From Paramecium tetraurelia (taxonomy: Eukaryota > Ciliophora > Oligohymenophorea > Peniculida > Parameciidae): 64,000 bases of DNA. Both the position numbers and the translations under genes were made by a program. The stretch spans positions 128,661 to 192,660 of the forward strand of contig NW_001798981.1 of assembly GCF_000165425.1 (NCBI RefSeq), given 5' to 3'. The stretch's first letter is position 1, and the number at the start of each line of letters is the position of its first letter. The notes under the pieces were generated by a model that saw nothing but the letters and a program-made list of their open reading frames with translations, did not search any database and was not told the DNA's origin. Shown here piece after piece: positions 25,665 through 45,658 of this stretch.

Positions 25665-26816
25665 ATGAAAGTTATTGTTTTCATCGCTCTTTTGACATGC
25701 ATTTTAGGTCAGCAACCTGAGATGTTAGAGCAAATAGCATAAAATAGTTTTGGTAGATAAATTTTGTAAACAATTTAATTGGAACTCACTTAAGAGTATA
25801 AACATTTTGAATTACAATAGAAATGCAGCCAGATAAATTTATACCATGCTTAACAAACTATTTTATGATCTAAGAGATGAAGATGCTCGTTCAAGCAAAG
25901 CAAATGGAGAAAGATAAACATAATGCGCTGATCAATTTGCATCAATCAATTCAATTTAAGAAAAGGCTGTTGTTGCAAAGGCTGATTATGAAAGATAAAT
26001 CCCAGGGAAATAAGAAGAGTTAGCAAATAAAGTAGCATAAGTTGAATAAAAAAATGCTGAGATCTAAAGAAATGATTAATTATAAATAAACTTTTCAGAG
26101 CAAAGAAGAAAAGAACATGAAGCTTATGAACACAAGAGAGATGAACTTATTGGTTTAATCAATGGTTTAAAATAAGCATAATAAATTATTAGATAATTAT
26201 AAACTCCTCATCCTGGAGGTGCTCTTGTTCAATTGAAGGATCATCATGAACAATTATGTATCTAGTTCCTTCTATCTAAGTAAAATCATATGCTGCCAAT
26301 TCAGAATTCAAAAGTATGGCCTCATTATTAATGGAATTGTGCACAGATACTAAAATACATTCTGATAATGACAATGTTTAAGTTATTGTTGACATCATCA
26401 ACGACCTAATTGAAAGCATTTACGATGTGCAAAAGAGAGAAATGTATGCAGAAGATTGGGCTGAAAAGTTCTTCGAATAAGATTTGTATCTATTATTATT
26501 CAAATTTAGACTTCGATTTTCAAAAGAAAATGTTAGATTGTCAGGTTAAATTGCTGATGATCAGGCAGCTGCTGAATTTGCTTAATAAAGATTGGAGGAT
26601 CTACAACAATAGACTCTGCTTTAATAAATTATTTATGATAATAAGGAGGTAGAGAGAAAGTCTTTTGAAGTAGCTTGCAAAGAGGATAGCAATGCTGCTG
26701 AATAGGCTAGAGTCTCAAGAAACGAATAAATTCAAATTGTACTTCAGTTATTGGAATTATTTGAAAATAATTTCAATGACAGAACCAGAGCAGCACTTCT
26801 TTAAATAGTTGTATGA
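25665..26816 (+). CDS. Trichocyst matrix protein (TMP/Grl family)
   Basis: Secretory-granule core protein of trichocysts, the discharge organelles of Paramecium. Signal peptide MKVIVFIALLTCILGQQ, then a highly helical, acidic and Gln-rich body with heptad repeats (QEKAVVAKADYERQIPGKQ, LANKVAQVEQKNAEIQ, HEAYEHKRDELIGLIN), few cysteines (C in GERQTQCADQ, LLMELCTD, VACKEDS), the pattern of this family. Introns 25796-25820, 26258-26280 and 26486-26509; the third is 24 nt and keeps frame. About 355 residues, usual for a TMP precursor that is cleaved during granule maturation. Its coding DNA is visibly less AT-rich than the flanks. Family call is by composition and architecture, not a database search. 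Confidence 0.82.
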
Positions 26817-26852
26817 AACAATAAACAAAGTTAAAAACATATATTATATAAA

Positions 26853-27245
26853 TCAAGATAAAGTTTATGATTATAGCATGAGTCCTTTCCTTGATTTTTT
26901 CTCAAAGAAGGTTGTAGTCCTGCAAAATGAGACCTTTTTTGAGCTGCTTGCTGAACTACCACCTGACCCATGAGATTTCGCTGTTACTTATTTCAAAATT
27001 CCTTTTCCATTTCTCGATCTTTTTTTCTCCGTTGACTGAGAATCTTCACTTTCATTATTGTCAAGCACTTCGTATTCAAAAACACTATCTAGTACAGTAT
27101 ATGATGGAATTTCTATTATTTCTAATTATTTTCCAATAATATTTTTCACTATTGGGCTGTTAATTACTATTTTCTTTGATACTTCACTTGATAAATTAGT
27201 ATTGAGTGTCTCCATATCTATTTTATTCATACAGCACGATCCCAT
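26853..27245 (-). CDS. Small putative acylated protein (MGSCC start)
   Basis: 130 codons, no intron, no family recognised. The start MGSCCMNK fits a myristoylation signal (Gly2, Ser at position 3) with neighbouring cysteines that could be palmitoylated, as in membrane-tethered signalling proteins. The middle is acidic (YEVLDNNESEDSQS), followed by a basic Ser/Gly/Lys-rich tail (KKRSRNGKGILKQ, SHGSGGSSASSSKKVSF). Likely sits on the inner face of a membrane and is otherwise disordered; that is inference. It ends 36 bp from the trichocyst gene's stop (convergent). Confidence 0.62.
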
Positions 27246-27525
27246 TTTACAAAAATATTACAATTTTATAAATTAAAATAATTATCGTGGATCCTCTTAT
27301 TGAAATTAAAAATTTATCGAATAACACCTGTTTTTCGATTAAAATTAACGCCTTCATCTCTAGCAAAGCTTGTTGAATTGCTATCATTTTCATTATTCGA
27401 AAAAACCTTCTACTGTTTTTGCCTTATCACCCTGAAATGTTCTAGAATTAATTAAATATTTATATTGTATCTAAACTAAATTGATGGCCATAACTTTTAT
27501 TAATAATAAATACTTATATCAAACT

Positions 27526-28482
27526 ATGAATGTAAAGTTTGATCTAAATGATCTCAAAACTATTTTTATTCATTCATTCATTTATTATTATTATTATTAA
27601 ATATATACTGATTCTATTAAATTATATTTGAATTGCATTATTAAGATATCCAAAAAATCTATAGAAAAATACCTTAATTTACCAAGAATAGAATACTTTA
27701 AGAACCTTATTAATCAAGTTCCTATCATTATAAACCTTGATGAATATTTTGAAATTAAATTGATTTAGGATTTATCTAAATATTTTACTCATATTTTTAT
27801 TAAATTTACTTTATCAATTTCGTAAATAGAAAATCCGATAAGCCATTCTTACAATTCTATTACATTTATTATTTATTTTATTATTCTTTCTTCCAAATAC
27901 TTTAAAAATATGTAAAATTCTCTGGTAAGGATTCCAAAGTAAATTTATTATTTTGTTAATAATTTTGTATTCATTATTGATTAAATGTTACTATACAATT
28001 TGCTAATTTTTTCGATTATATTACAATCTAATTTATTAATATTATTGTTTAACTAGTCCCTATGAGTTCTTATTATAAGATTTAATCCTATTTAAATATC
28101 TACATGTATGATTATTAAATAATCAAAATTATTAGATTCTTTGATAGCTTAATTATCATACTTTAAAATTATTTTGCAATCTTTAACTTTCTATTTCAAT
28201 ATAAATTTATTTAGTGCCTTAAATTGTCACTATTTCAGATTTTCAGTAATTTTTTTACAATTGTTATTATAGTACCAATATTATGAGACAGAAATACATT
28301 CCTTTTTTTTTACTGTTATTTAAAGATATATCTCAAGTTTAGAGGAATTGTATTTGATAGTTATATCTATTCCAAATACCTTATAAGTATTGGTCATATA
28401 ATGTAATTTTATATTCATTTCTAATTATTATTTATTTTATTTGTTAATCAATCCAATCCAGGAACAGGGAATTGAGAACTGA
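27526..28482 (+). CDS. AT-rich hypothetical protein
   Basis: One frame stays open for about 310 codons in very AT-rich DNA. It begins MNVKFDLNDLKTIF; the only TGA lies inside a possible 24-nt GT...AG intron (about 28044-28067) whose removal keeps frame. The protein is rich in Ile, Leu, Phe, Tyr and Asn with many hydrophobic stretches. It ends at TGA 28480-28482, overlapping the 3' end of the SHMT gene on the other strand by about 35 bp, which is unusual. With TGA as the only stop, long chance frames are more common, so this may be spurious or a relic. Confidence 0.4.
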
Positions 28483-30003
28483 ATGACACAACATCTTTCT
28501 TTAGTTTTTGTATATCAGGATGTTAGTCACCATTCTTAGCCAACCAATCTTTGAAATCTTGAACTTTTGGTCCAGCTTCTCCCTTCACCTTTTAAGCTAT
28601 AGCCACACCTCTATCAATGAAATCAGCTATTTGTGCAAATTCATCTTAGTTAACTCCTCTGGATGTCATAGGTACTGATCTATTCATAGAATTATTGACT
28701 ATTACCCCATTCTCAATCCATTTGGTACCAAAGCTGACTTATCCTTTGGAACAGTATTCTTATTTACAGAGATATTGACAGATTATAAAATGGATTCCAC
28801 TCTTGCACCATCAATTGATTTAGGTTTTAAATTGACCAATACCAAGTGATTGTCAGTTCCTCCTGAAACCAAAGAAAAGTCTTAGAATAAATTAGAATGA
28901 ATACTTCTCTTCAATAATTCATCCGCCAATTTCTTGCTATTCGATAGGACATTCTTTTAATAGTTCTTGAATTCAGGAGTTTTGGCTTCTTCCAATGCTA
29001 CAGCTATGCTTGTAATAGTGTGGAAATGGGGACCTCCTTACAATCCAGGGAAGACAGCTTGGTCAATTTTGGTTTTAAGATCATAATTGATGGGTTTTCC
29101 AGTCTTATCAATTTCTTTTTGACCAACTCTATAGAAGATAAGACTTCCTCTTGGTCCTCTCATTCTAAAGGATAATATGGGGATGGATACGATTTGTGAG
29201 TTGTAGTCATAACAACATCTGCATATGGGAATGGACTTGGTAATTATTCAGCTGCCATCATGCCTGCTGTATGTGAAATATCAGCCAATAAGTAGGCTTT
29301 GACACTATCGCAAATTTTTCTAATGGCTTGAAAATCTATAATCCTTGCATAAGCAGATGCTCCTGCAACTATTAATTTGGGTCTGAAGGCCTTTGCCAAA
29401 ACTTCCAATTATTCGTAATCTATAAGTTCTGTTTCCTAGATAGTTTCTTGATTGCTTCTTACCTCATTTAATCTGTATGGCATGACTTCAAAGTAACTGG
29501 ATACAGCGGAAACCTTTTTGGTCTCAGTTTGATACCCATGTGATAAGTGACCTCCATGTGGAAGATCCAAACTCATAATTCTATCTTTAGGTGAGAGCAA
29601 CCCTGTATAGATTGCAAAATTGGCAGGAGCTCCTGACAACATTTGAACATTAACACCCCATTCATTAGAATTCAAATTGAAGGCATTAAGGGCTCTTTAT
29701 TGACAGAGTAATTCCACTTTATCATACACTTGTGTTCCTCCATAATATCTGGCTCCAGGGTAACCTATTGTTCGAGATGTACATCTTTGTACCTTCTGCA
29801 TATTTGGTTGACATGACAGAACCCAAAGCTTCGAGGACTGCCTTCGAGCTGTGGTTTTCGGATGGAATCAAATTGATACTTTCTCTTTGTCTTTTGATTT
29901 CCTCTTGGATGAGACCATATATAGTAGGATCAGCCTGATTCAAGGTTAATCTCTATCTTGGGACTAATCTGGAGAAACGAAACAATGAGGTGTATAATTA
30001 CAT
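28448..30003 (-). CDS. SHMT: Serine hydroxymethyltransferase, probably mitochondrial
   Basis: PLP enzyme that interconverts serine and glycine with tetrahydrofolate, feeding one-carbon metabolism. Clear motifs: [31 protein letters not shown] after an intron, [25 protein letters not shown], and TTTHKS with the PLP lysine. Introns: 29765-29792, 29165-29190 and 28680-28705. The start at 30001-30003 gives an N-terminus [18 protein letters not shown], rich in Arg, Ser and hydrophobics and free of acid residues, as in a mitochondrial presequence. Total about 480 residues, normal. Ends ...FPVPGLD. Confidence 0.95.
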
Positions 30004-30170
30004 TAATAATAATTTAGTAAGTGACGAACTAATATTAAATTTAAATTGTGATAGCAATAGTCATTATATGGTCGTATTGTTATGAATGATCAATATAAAT
30101 TCAAATATCTATTCATATATTAAATAATTGTCAGATCTAGGAAATACAATCAAAATAAATGAAAAAATCG

Positions 30171-31445
30171 TCATTATCCTTCTTGATCCTTTGGCATTAT
30201 TTCATTTTGAATTTGAATGTTCTCATCTAACTATTCAAAATCCATGTCCTGATTGCTAATTTCAGGTTCAGAATTGGCCTTCTCGTAGGTTTGGTCTGAT
30301 TGTTTGGCGATAAGCAGTTGACCAAATTAAGTCAAGGGATTGGATGGTATTGAACTATATCTAATGAGTGTAGTGTTGTCATCCTCTAATTTATCCAGTT
30401 GTTCCTTAATTGTGAAGAGACCCTTCTTTGGTAATCTTTTGATGGAGTTAAGTCTAGGTTTATCGGTAGTATTAATTTCATTTTTTGAATTCTCATTATT
30501 GTGCAATAGTTTCTGTTATAGCTGTTCAATTTGCTTCTCTTTCTACTACTTCTATTTAAGTTTCTCGGCTATGAATGAGGAATATTTACCATTTTTAGTA
30601 AGATCTTCTGCTCATCATATTTCTATAGTTTTTTGGATTCTCTCCTACTATTTTGAATGAAGTAATCCAAGATCTCTGAATTCATTAGTTCTGGGTTACT
30701 CTATTTAAAGATAATTGAATACGCATAGAGTGAGTTTAAGTAGGCTTATAAATTGCACTTTCTAGTTTCAATTTCTTGAGGATCGTCATTGGTGATGCCA
30801 AATATTTTTCTTTTTGGAAATTCAGGTAGTACTATTTTGGTTTATTCCTTGAGTGCCTGATGAATGTCTCTAAGATCGGAGTATCTGGTTTTGAATCTCC
30901 ATTTGGATTTGTTGAAGTTGTCAATGACTTACACGAAGTACAAGACGAACATATCCAATTGTTGATATGAATCGATAATGAAGTTATACTATTAAAGTGG
31001 TCTATGAGTTAGGAATGAAAAAGCACCTGTCTTCCAAATATTAAACGAGATCACTTTTGTCATCGTTGATATCGGGTAGTAATTGTTTCAAGCAAGGGAG
31101 AGAATACAGTTTGTCAATCTTTAATAGTTGATTGAAATAATCTTGGAGATCAGATCTCTAATAATGAAATGACCATCAATTTACACGTCTTAAGATGCCC
31201 GATTCGGAGTCATTGTGACTACCAAACAATTTCTTTCCAGGAAAGGACGGTAAATTGACGGATTGTCGTAATTGCTATAGTTACTTATCGATTTTGTTAT
31301 GCAGTTTTTCAGCATCCGAATATCTGAGATGTTAAACTTTGGCTGAACAATACGAATGAGATACGAATATGACTACATAGACTATCTTTTTATTGATAAC
31401 TTTGTGGTGTGGGATTCTGCAACTAAATTCTTAATTTGCTAACAT
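30171..31445 (-). CDS. PX-domain protein (sorting-nexin-like)
   Basis: About 410 residues. N-terminal PX domain, a phosphoinositide-binding fold found on endosomes: strand region with VYVVIFVSHSYCS, the RYSDAEKLHNKI helix, LPSFPGKKLFG loop, and DLQDYFNQLLKIDKLYSLP. The intron near 31153-31179 (27 nt) restores the join to RRRSDLQDYF. The remainder is helical and charged, with a Glu/Lys/Gln-rich coiled coil (EKQIEQLQQKL region) and an acidic end EIMPKDQEGQ. A key basic residue set for PI3P binding is plausible (RYSD..., R before L-Q-D-Y) but not confirmed. It lies 168 bp upstream of SHMT on the same strand and 108 bp downstream of the remodeller gene. Confidence 0.82.
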
Positions 31446-31553
31446 TTTTAATCTTAAATTAATAATTGTTAATATGAATGACAATACCCAAAAACAAAAT
31501 CTAATTGTTAACATAATTATATATAACATATTTCTTTATTATGTAATTGTATT

Positions 31554-35963
<4,410 letters not shown>

Positions 35964-37260
35964 TGGTTAATGAATACGTATTTATGTATTCTTTCCACCT
36001 TTTTTCTTTTTTTTATCATGGTAATCTGAGCTAGCGCTTCTAAAAAATATATAATATTTAAAAATAATTATAATTCGTAAGTTCTTATATGAGTCGATAT
36101 ATATATATAATATTACTCTATGTCCATTTCACTATCTTCTTATTCACTCTCGTTATAGTCTTCATCTGATGATTTTTCTTTGTTCACTAAAACTACTAAA
36201 TTTATATTTTAACTTTTTGGGTGTAATGGCTGCTTTCTTCTTTTTTAAAAAAATAACAAAAAAATACTCACACATATAAATCAAGATAATATCCTAATTC
36301 AAATACATTATTAGCATGATTTAATATATATATATACATCAATCCTCACTTTCCACTCCTTTTTCTTTCATTTTTTTATCATTCTTTTCCATCTCATGAT
36401 ATGCCATTTTTTCGTGTACTATTTTCGTAATCCGCAGTATCTTTCTATTTTCCATACTTATATTTATTAATTTTATATTCCACTCACTCCATTCTTGTTC
36501 CCCCTCCTTCTCTACAAATCCTTTCTTCACTCATAAATCATACCAACTTCAATTTCCCATTCCCACTCTTTCTCTCCCATTTTCCAGATATTTTTTATCC
36601 CATCCATGTCCATTTTCACTCTTTTTTCCATCCCAAATCCATCTCTCCCCCTCAGCCATTATTTTATTACATATCATTCATACTAGTTTCAAGACCAATA
36701 AATCTGTTAATTCCCATATAACTTTACAGATTCATTGATTTTCCCATTTTTTTTCTCCATTTCCCCAATTCTCCAAGTTTATGTCCTTATCAAACCATTT
36801 CATGACTTTCCCAAATATTCAAGTACTTTTCATCAAAAACGAGAATAATAGCATCAAACATGCTATTCCAAGAATTAAATTAAATCTTTGATGAAATCAC
36901 CTCATAACTAATCATTATCTATAAGATATTAGCAGTTCAAACCACCTCTTGCTCTGCCTTTAGTAATAATTAAATTTAATTATATCTTATTTATTAAACA
37001 CATTTAATCATTATTCCTAATATAATAAATATTAATTGTATTAGGAATAATCTCGCCACCCAACCTATTCCACTTCCTCCAAATCACCCAGCATCTCCAT
37101 CAGACCACCCAAATTACCATGTTTATCTCACTATCATATAATGAACTATAAACAATTCTCCATGCACTATAAATATCTTTGGTTTCCCTCTCTAGATCCC
37201 TTCCCTCATTATTAGAAGCACCTTTCTATAACTACATAAAAAATAATTATTTCGTTTACC
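35964..37260. pseudogene. Decayed-looking purine-strand-biased block
   Basis: 36.0-36.25 kb holds a minus-strand acidic/basic coding-like stretch that may be the remodeller's 5' exon (VNKEKSSDEDYNESE). From about 36300 to 37250 the minus strand is strongly purine-rich (plus strand C/T-rich) and reads as broken Trp/Lys/Gly-rich pieces, for example NLENWGNGEKKWENQ and a 63-codon piece at 36339-36530 without an ATG. The pieces loosely recall the Gly-Lys-Trp repeat proteins common in Paramecium (GEYKNGKKVGKW-like), with stops in all frames. I infer a dead gene; identity is uncertain. Confidence 0.35.
37010..37051. repeat. Perfect 13-bp inverted repeat
   Basis: Arms ATTATTCCTAATA (37010-37022) and TATTAGGAATAAT (37039-37051) are exact reverse complements with a 16-nt AT-rich spacer. 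It could be a transcript hairpin or the trace of a small element; nothing else supports either. Confidence 0.6.
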
Positions 37261-37573
37261 TTCTCTAATTTTTATAACGTTTACCTCTTAAGATCGTTAA
37301 TTTATTTGAATCAATTGTTTGAAATCTTAGTATCCTTAAGAAAATACAAATACTTTGGCTAAAGGCTTTTCTTAAATATAATATTATCTTCAAAATTTGG
37401 CTTTAATTTTCAAATATCTATTTTAATAAAAAAGATCGACTTAATATTCATTAAATATTTCTTTAAGAATTACTTCCTCTGATAAGTGGATCGTCAAAGA
37501 ACTCTAATACTACAATGAATTAAGTTGAAAATAAAAACTAATACTGTAATAGATTCTTAGTATTTATCAAATA

Positions 37574-38278
37574 ATGAATAAATAGTATTGTGTGTACTAA
37601 AGTACTATAAGCCTGATGGCAATTTAGAATGCAATCGAAAAGTTATACGAAAATTAATAGTTAGATAGAAATTCTGAAAAACTTGGGTCGTTATAAATTT
37701 TATTGTTTATTCTTACAGTAAATAAAAGATAATAGAGTGATTTCTATTGTTTTTAATTCTTATGTATGAAGTCAAATTGAAAGGTAATAATATTCAAGTT
37801 GACGATATAATGAAAAAAGTAGTTTGAAACAAAAACAAGGAGGATTGTTTCTATTAAAATTTTTAATTACATCTTTAAATCTTCAAATTATTTGATCTCT
37901 GATATTGGTATTGAAAGGGCATATTTTAATAATCATTAAGAAGTAATTAGAGTAGACTTAAACAGACAAATTTTAATATTTAAATATAACTATCAAAGCT
38001 CAAATTATGGATAATATTCACCCTCATCCTTTGTGTTACCATTAATAAAGTAAGATGTCTTAATTTATAAAATAATAAAAACTCTATTTATGTCCAATTA
38101 TAAGAAAATTAGAAATGACATTTAATAATTATTGAATAAGATTGCTGATTAAAGACCCAAAGATCATTATTACATGAGTAATTGAATGTCTTAATTAACA
38201 TTTCTTGAATATTCAACTTTAAAAAAGAGCTTAAGATGCATATATTAATCATTATCCACTTTCATAATAGCAATTTGA
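37574..38278 (+). pseudogene. Interrupted plus-strand coding-like region
   Basis: Two protein-like blocks in different frames: 37574-37780 (MNKQYCVYQS..., with KLGSLQILLFILTVNKRQQ) and about 37850-38186 (RIVSIKIFNYIFKSS..., LNKIADQRPKDHYYMSN then TGA). A 20-nt intron near 37766-37785 extends the first block, but no normal intron joins it to the second. After the TGA the frame stays open to 38278. Either a small gene with an unresolved exon structure or a decaying copy; no family recognised. It converges on the PKA regulatory subunit. Confidence 0.35.
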
Positions 38279-38358
38279 ACATAGAAATAAGAAATAAATG
38301 ATTTAGAATATACGTTTGCATAATTTATTGATGTCAAATAATTTATTTCTTAGAATCA

Positions 38359-39528
38359 TCAATTTTAAATAAACTTTTTATAGGTTTCTGCATTTCTCTT
38401 TAGAATATCTTCAACAGGTCCAAGCAATCTCAAAAACGAATTACTATCTAAATAAACTACCACACATTAAGTCTATGTAATTTTATCATATGTACTTCAG
38501 CTATTATTGTAGCCTATCTTGGTAATTTATGTATTAATGCTAATTCTCCGAAATAGTCACCTGGCTGATAGCGTAAGACTTCTACTTATTACCCGTTGTT
38601 ATCTTTATAAGCAGCTAAAGTTCCTTCTGCAACCATATAAAATTTATCTCCTTCCTCCCCTTCTTGAATAATTACCTCTCCTTTCTAATAGGTTTACTCT
38701 TTCAAACCATCACAAATTTAGGTCTTTTCATATGCTTCCATGGATTGTAATAACTCAACTTTTGACAACACTTCCTCATATTATAGTCTCTTTTTTATAG
38801 TAGCATCTTTGACAATGTTATTGAAGGTGCTTCTGTCTAATGCAAAGAGAACTGAATCCTCCTTTGCTTAAATAGAGGCTGCTCTTGGAGAATTATAGAG
38901 TAGAGACAATTCTCCGAACATATCACCAGGTTTATATTTTTTTAGGAATTTAGGTTCAGGATCTGTAGGTTTCATTTTTCTAAAGCAATCCAGTTCGCCT
39001 GAGAAGACAATGTATAGTTCAGCTCCATCATCTCCTTGAGTAATGACCCAGTCATCTTTTGTGTAATGTTTCTCTTCCATGGCATTTACAACAATTTCTT
39101 ATTCATGTTGACCGAGGGCTTAGAACATAAACACTTTCATTAATTTCTCTAAAATTTATTGCTTCTATTCTTCAGTTTTAGGAATCACTCTTGGTATAAA
39201 GTTTTCCTTCTTGTTATGAACTCCAAAGACTTCTGCACTAACAGAACTTCTAAAGGTTTTAGCATTTTTGACTGGCAATGGCAATTCATCAACTTCCTCA
39301 TTCTCTTCTTCCTCAGAGGAGAGATTGTATTCAATAGCAATCTTAGTCGAAAAGGCTTTGCTTGATTGAAATCTAACAGATTCAAGGTATTGGATCATCC
39401 AATCAATCTAAAATAAATTCATCACTTACGTAGTTTTCAGGTTAAGATTTAAAGAGTTCGTATATCATTTTCTGTATTACATCGTTTACTTTTTCTTTGT
39501 ACTTTGTAATTCTCTCCTTATTATTCAT
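38359..39528 (-). CDS. cAMP-dependent protein kinase regulatory subunit
   Basis: Holds the PKA catalytic subunit inactive until cAMP binds; in Paramecium this pathway controls ciliary beating. N-terminal docking/dimerisation helix pair (IYELFKSQPENYIDWMIQYL across intron 39408-39429, 22 nt), acidic linker, inhibitor segment KTFRSSVSAEVFG, then two cyclic-nucleotide-binding domains with intact phosphate-binding cassettes GDMFGELSLLYNSPRAASI and GDYFGELALIHKLPRQATI (Glu and Arg both present). Intron 38473-38495 restores the last strands (VVVYLDSNSFLRLLGPVE). About 370 residues, normal. In the inhibitor site the usual Arg-Arg pair is Phe-Arg. ATG is at 39526-39528. Confidence 0.95.
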
Positions 39529-39875
39529 AAATATATAAATTATGAGTTGGATTTATTATTTATTATTTAATCGTTTCTGTAACTGTATTCTTATTTATCC
39601 GAAAATTCCAATAAAAAAGAAAAATTGACAGTCCATTTTGATAAGCATAAATTTCAACATAAGTAACCAATCAGTGCAGAGGCCCTAATCCATAATATCG
39701 CTTTAATGATTATTTAAGGTTTAAAATATTCAAAATAATCCTTTTATATAATAATTAAATAAAAATACTATGAGTAATATTTAAGGAAAGACAATAATCA
39801 TACAATTTATTTATTTACGTGTTTTATAATTAGGTATTATTGTCGTATGGCAATCAATTATTAATAATAAATTCC
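39529..39875. promoter_or_regulatory. Divergent region, PKA-R / ABC transporter
   Basis: About 350 bp, AT-rich. The ABC reading frame is open back to about 39770, so part of this may be 5' coding if an upstream start is used. Confidence 0.35.
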
Positions 39876-43932
<4,057 letters not shown>

Positions 43933-44337
43933 TCATTTGTTCTAATTCTTGATGAAATTAATGATTTAATGTTGTTTATATTCATATCAATTTTATTAAC
44001 AAAGGATTTCCTTCAGTATTTAACTATAATTTATTGATTAATTTGAACTATTTCTTTGCATATTACAACAACTCAATTAAATAGTTGAAATTGATGAGCA
44101 ATAAATTACTGACTTAATTTATTTATTATTATTTTAGAGGATTTATGAATTTCTATAAGTAATTTACAATTCAAATTGTTATTTGTTTCTTTTCTATATA
44201 ATAATTTTTCAATCTTAACATTTTTATTTAATTTTTTTTTTCCACTCTTTTCTAATAAAATTATATCAAAGAAATACTTTATTCTTCTTTTTTCAAACCA
44301 TCATTGATTATTCCTAGAATAAAAACATTCAAACACT
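43933..44337. other. Intergenic, AT-rich
   Basis: 405 bp between two plus-strand genes. Nothing seen beyond poly-T and poly-A runs. Confidence 0.4.
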
Positions 44338-45268
44338 ATGATGAATTCATCATATCGTAGATTAATTCAACAATTAGATGGAACTTATAGATTTATATTA
44401 TCAAATATTGTAATTATGATTTGATCACAATTCAATTTTATCATCCAGGATAAGTAAGGTCTTATGAATCTGATTTTAATGATGATAATTAAGACTAATC
44501 TAATAAGAATCCCATAAAAAAAGTTTAAAGATATTAAGTTATTAACTTAGGTGATAACAAAAATTTTTAATTAACTACAAATCATGAGTTATATAATTAA
44601 TGATTTTTGATTTTGATTAAGAGGTTATCTCATAAAGAAAAAACAAGCTTAAGATCTTGCTAAATAGAAATAATAATAAGCAGAGAATTTTTGGGTATCA
44701 TCAGCATTCAATAGTAAAATAAGTATTCGAGCAGCCCAAAAGAGTTTTTTCATATTCTCGATCGATAAGGCATTTTTAAGAAATTATGTCTAAAACTGGG
44801 TCCATAAGTTTGAATAAAAAAGCAATAACTTTATTTATAAGAAGAGATGAACATACAGAGAGAAAGCCATATGATGAGATTATTAACGCTACAAATTCAA
44901 AGCTAATTTAAACTGACGATATAATTCCAGATGAGTTTGGTTACAGGACAGAGAGAAATCCATTATATAAATAGCAATCTCCTTATATTAAATAAAGAAA
45001 ATTCAGTTAGAATCTCAATGTAAAAGACAAAATTCCAAAAAAACCATACATTTAACATGCAATAGAGAGTTAGGTTGTCCCAACTTCAAGAACAAACAGA
45101 GGCCTAAAAAAACATACATTTTAGAATGAAATTCTGTAATAAAAGGTGAACTTAATTACATCAGCAAATCTGAAAGAACAGGAGCTGCAATCAAATAAGA
45201 GCAGACAAAAATAAATTGATCTTTATTCAAATGACAATATATTCGCAACAATAACTCACAGATATTGA
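44338..45268 (+). CDS. Basic hypothetical protein
   Basis: Not recognised. From about 44600 the frame is clean to TGA 45266-45268: roughly 220 basic, polar, probably disordered residues (FSYSRSIRHFQEIMSKTG, TLFIRRDEHTERKPYDE, EFGYRTERNPLYKQQ, PTSRTNRGLKKHTFQNE). The likely start is MMNSSYRRLIQQLDG at 44338, and YDLITIQFYHPGQVRSYES follows in another frame, but the introns between 44400 and 44620 are not resolved. No signal peptide or membrane helix. Confidence 0.5.
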
Positions 45269-45658
45269 TTAACTCATAAGTCTTCCATATATATAATATT
45301 TACAGAAAGCTAAATCTTAGCATGCTCTAAATCCACTTTCAGCATAATTTCACTTAAACAATGGGATCATTTTGCTTAATTAATTAAATCTATTCACTTA
45401 CATTCAAAATCAAAGTATCATTTATTATTATTCTATCTTTCACATATCTAATGCATCAATTATCTATGTAAACTAAAGAGAGACATTATTTATGATCCTA
45501 GATTCTAGCTTCGATTAATATTCAATTTTTATTAATTTAAAAAATAATGCTTTATCTAAATTCATCTGTCTATGTAATTATTTAATTCAAAAAACCAAAG
45601 TATTTATAATTGAATTTATAGTGTTTAATTGTCATAGAATTATTTCATATTAATTCAA
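45269..45658. other. Convergent 3' intergenic region
   Basis: 390 bp, AT-rich, between two gene ends; nothing seen. Confidence 0.4.

Noticed and set aside
27585-27602. ATT/TAT triplet run as an expansion repeat
   Set aside because: Short and imperfect; within the AT-rich ORF it simply encodes a few Tyr.
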